From: Utricularia gibba
Lineage: Eukaryota; Streptophyta; Magnoliopsida; Lamiales; Lentibulariaceae
Direction: 5' to 3'
DNA: 64,000 bases
Assembly (NCBI GenBank): GCA_002189035.1
Contig: NEEC01000018.1
Span: 372,001 to 436,000 of the forward strand
The notes beneath the pieces were generated by a model. That model worked only from the letters and a program-made list of their open reading frames with translations. It was not told the DNA's origin and made no database searches. The first letter of the stretch is position 1. Each line of letters opens with the position of its first letter. Shown piece after piece: positions 61,560 to 64,000 of this stretch. Position numbers and translations under genes: made by a program.

Positions 61560-63260
61560 CTTTGTCACAAAGCTCTAATTCAAAAGAGGATCTTCCTACT
61601 TGTATTAAACTTGTTTTACAGGAGTTCATTGATGTTTTTTATGAGGAATTACCTGGATTACCACCATAATAAGGAATAAAATATAAAATTAATTTGTGTA
61701 GCTTATATGGCTAACCCAGAAGAAACCAAAGAGATTAAACGTCAAGTTGAGGAACTCATGGTGAAAAGTTTGATGAGATAAGATATTAGTCTATACTCAG
61801 TTTCAGTGTTATTGGTGCTAAAACAAGATGGAACCTAGAGAATATGTATAGTTTCTAAGGCCATCAACCAAATAATGATTAAGCATAGTCATCCTATACC
61901 TAGTCTTTATGATATGTTACATGAATTACATATATCACAAATTTTTTCTAAGCTTGACTTGCATAAGGGATATTTTCAAATTAGGATGTGGAAGGGAGAT
62001 GAATGAAAGGCATCTTTCAAAACAAATTTTGGTTTATATAAATGATTGTTTATGCCTTTCATGATATTAATGAATTATGTATTGTATTCTTTCCCTAGAA
62101 ATTTTGTTATTGTTTAGTGCTGTGTGTCTTGAGAAAAGAGTGTTTCTATACTAACATCAAGAAATGTGACTTTTGCAAAAACAAAATCTCTTTTCTTGGC
62201 TACATTGTGAGTGATGTGGATACTTCAGTGGATGAAGAAAAAAGTGATGGCAATTAGAGAATGACCAACTCCTATCACGATTGGAGAAGTACACATCTTC
62301 AATGGATTGGCCAATTTTTACAATCATTTTGCCAAGGATTTAAGCACACGCTGAATCATTGAACGAGGTTATCAAGTAGATGCTCAATTTTTTTTGGGAG
62401 AAGCACAAAGAGTCTGCATTTATGCAATTCAAGGATAAGCTTAGCTCAAACCCTTTATTTGTGTTACCTGATTTTTCGAAAACATATGAAATTGAATGTG
62501 ATGCTACTGGAGTTGGAAAAAAGTGTTGTTTTGGTGCAAGGAGGCCGACCCATTGCATACTTCAAGGAAAAGCTTGGTGGAGCAACACTCAATTACCCAA
62601 CTTATGATAATGAGTTGTATTCATTGGTAAGAGCTTAAAAGACTTAGAAACATTATATGTGATACAAAAAGTTTGAAGCATATGAAGAGTCAAAGAAATT
62701 TAAATAGGATACATGCAAGATGTATGGTATTCATAGATATGTTTTTCTATGCCATAAAACACAAGAAAGGAAAAGAAAACATTATTGTTGATATTTTGTT
62801 AATAAGATACACACTTTTGGCTACTCTTAATGTTCAAATGGGATTTTTGCAATAAAATAGTCTTATACTCTTGATCATGATTTCAAATATTTATATTTTC
62901 TTATGAGGGTAAACCTCATGAAACTTATCATTGGGAAGATGACTTTCTTTTAAAGAAAATCATGTTATGTATTCAACAATGTTCCATTTGAGAGTTCTTT
63001 GTGAAGGAGGCGATTGGTGAAGAACTTATGGGACATTTTGGAGTCATCAACACATTAGACATGCTTCAAAAACATTTCTATATGCCTAACATGAGAAGAG
63101 ATGTGGATAGGATGATGCGACCCTCCAAACATCAAGTGTTTCGCAAACAAGATCTTGGGTTTCAAATGAAGGAATCCTTCAAGAAAAGAATAAGTTGGCT
63201 CTTAATGAATGAAAATCCTTACAACTCAAATTATGAATCACACTCACAGAATAAGGAATG
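61560..63260 (+). mobile_element. Ty3/gypsy pol relic (RT, RNase H, integrase zinc finger)
   Basis: Broken plus-strand frames follow gypsy order. The RT start is near 61610 (LVLQEFIDVFYEELPGLPP), with RT core traces near 61790-62040 (FSKLDLHKGYFQI-type). RNase H is at 62380-62600 ([30 protein letters not shown]). Its end is at 62673-62855 (FYAIKHKKGKENIIVDIL). The integrase HHCC finger is at 63001-63130 (GHFGVINTLDMLQKHFYMPN). Every segment is interrupted. It follows the family 1 LTR but may be a separate element into which, or next to which, the Athila-like copy inserted. Confidence 0.82.
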
Positions 63261-63264
63261 AATT

Positions 63265-64000
63265 GGGAGTGATAAACCATACTAGATACAACAATCAAGA
63301 TTTGATAAGTCTAAAGTTTTACAAGAAGTGAAGTAATGAGCACTACTCTCAAAATAAATAACAATCAAAGTTATTCTAAACAAGTATGAAGCCCTTCTTA
63401 TATAGGCGAATGATTTGGCCTACTCAAAAAAAGTAGGAATAATGTACTTTGGAGTAATGGACCTCCATTACTCTAGTTGATGCATTTTGAGTAGCGTTAA
63501 TTTTATGTCAAACACCTTATTACTTTGTTGATTGACCCATAATCCTTTAAGCACCTCTTTTTTCTTCTAATTTTTAGTATTTTCTAGGCATTAGGACTTA
63601 TGTCTTAATTTGAGTTCAATTTTTCTTTCGTGCTTCATGTTTTGTTTTTCTTTTTTATGTGAAAAAATCTCCACTATGCTCCTCAAGTATATTTGCCTCC
63701 ATGAATAAGGTAAAGATCTTAAGATTGATCATACTTAAGTTTATGAATTCCTTTCTGTTAGAAAAATACTTCAATTAATTTTTCGTTCTAGATATCAAGC
63801 TCTTATTGCATTTCATAGGAAAGATTACACCGTGACTACATTTCCATTCCTTGCACAAATTATGCTGTGAATAAATCTATGCTGCTTCTATAGTGACTAT
63901 ACTATTAAAACTTTAAAAGATTTTATTAGTAAAACACAAATGTGTAATATGAGTATCGAATAAGGAGAGTTGTTTTTCTTGTGAAAGGTGATGTTACATC
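63265..64000 (+). repeat. Second Athila-like 3' untranslated block, runs off right edge
   Basis: 63560-63905 is the direct-repeat partner of 59535-59890. 63265-63540 is unassigned AT-rich sequence with no gene. After 63905 the two copies diverge. A polypurine tract and LTR would be expected beyond the window if this copy is complete. Confidence 0.7.

Noticed and set aside
1-64000. CRISPR arrays, bacterial operons, tRNA genes
   Set aside because: Looked for regular spaced repeats, Shine-Dalgarno-linked frames and cloverleaf-type sequences; none found, and the window is clearly plant nuclear DNA.

Overview
The window looks like nuclear DNA of a flowering plant, probably a eudicot. It is AT-rich, has spliced genes with GT-AG introns, and holds plant-type families (EPFL, RBP47, GIF, HSFA5, MUS81) among degenerate LTR retrotransposons, hAT and Mutator-like elements and a decayed plastid 16S rRNA fragment. 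I see no bacterial operon, CRISPR array or intact tRNA gene. Species cannot be told from the sequence alone.

Seven host genes were rebuilt from exon to exon. They are an EPFL secreted peptide (minus, ~10.9-11.4 kb), an RBP47-type three-RRM protein (minus, 12.1-14.3 kb), the MUS81 endonuclease (minus, 25.1-29.5 kb), a GIF/SSXT transcriptional co-activator (minus, 32.1-33.1 kb), a MidA/NDUFAF7-type mitochondrial methyltransferase (plus, 38.0-41.7 kb), the heat-shock factor HSFA5 (minus, 52.0-53.5 kb) and a METTL18/HPM1-type protein-histidine methyltransferase (plus, 53.7-55.3 kb). The last two are head to head, 152 bp apart between start codons. The genes show no common pathway; they are ordinary single plant genes spaced by repeats.

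Between them lie repeats. 0-6.2 kb holds two minus-strand Ty1/copia relics, one split by a 1.35 kb solo LTR. 6.6-8.9 kb is a broken hAT transposase element. 15.3-16.5 kb is a hAT-type MITE with 8-bp target duplication. 17, 46 and 56 kb carry three copies of one LTR family. Mutator-like relics lie at 21.8, 36 and 57 kb. 33.7-35.5 kb holds copia and gypsy scraps, 48-50 kb a plus-strand copia relic, and 58-64 kb an Athila-like element with its 3' LTR followed by a broken gypsy pol and the start of another related copy.

The most useful cross-cutting observation is that four of the seven genes carry frame breaks (five in all), and each sits in a run of four to six G or C. Each is repaired by adding one or two bases of the same kind. 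This points to homopolymer under-calling in the assembly rather than to pseudogenes. No previously undescribed system is evident. The EPFL gene, with a microsatellite-coded serine/aspartate expansion in its receptor-facing loop, is the most biologically curious item.
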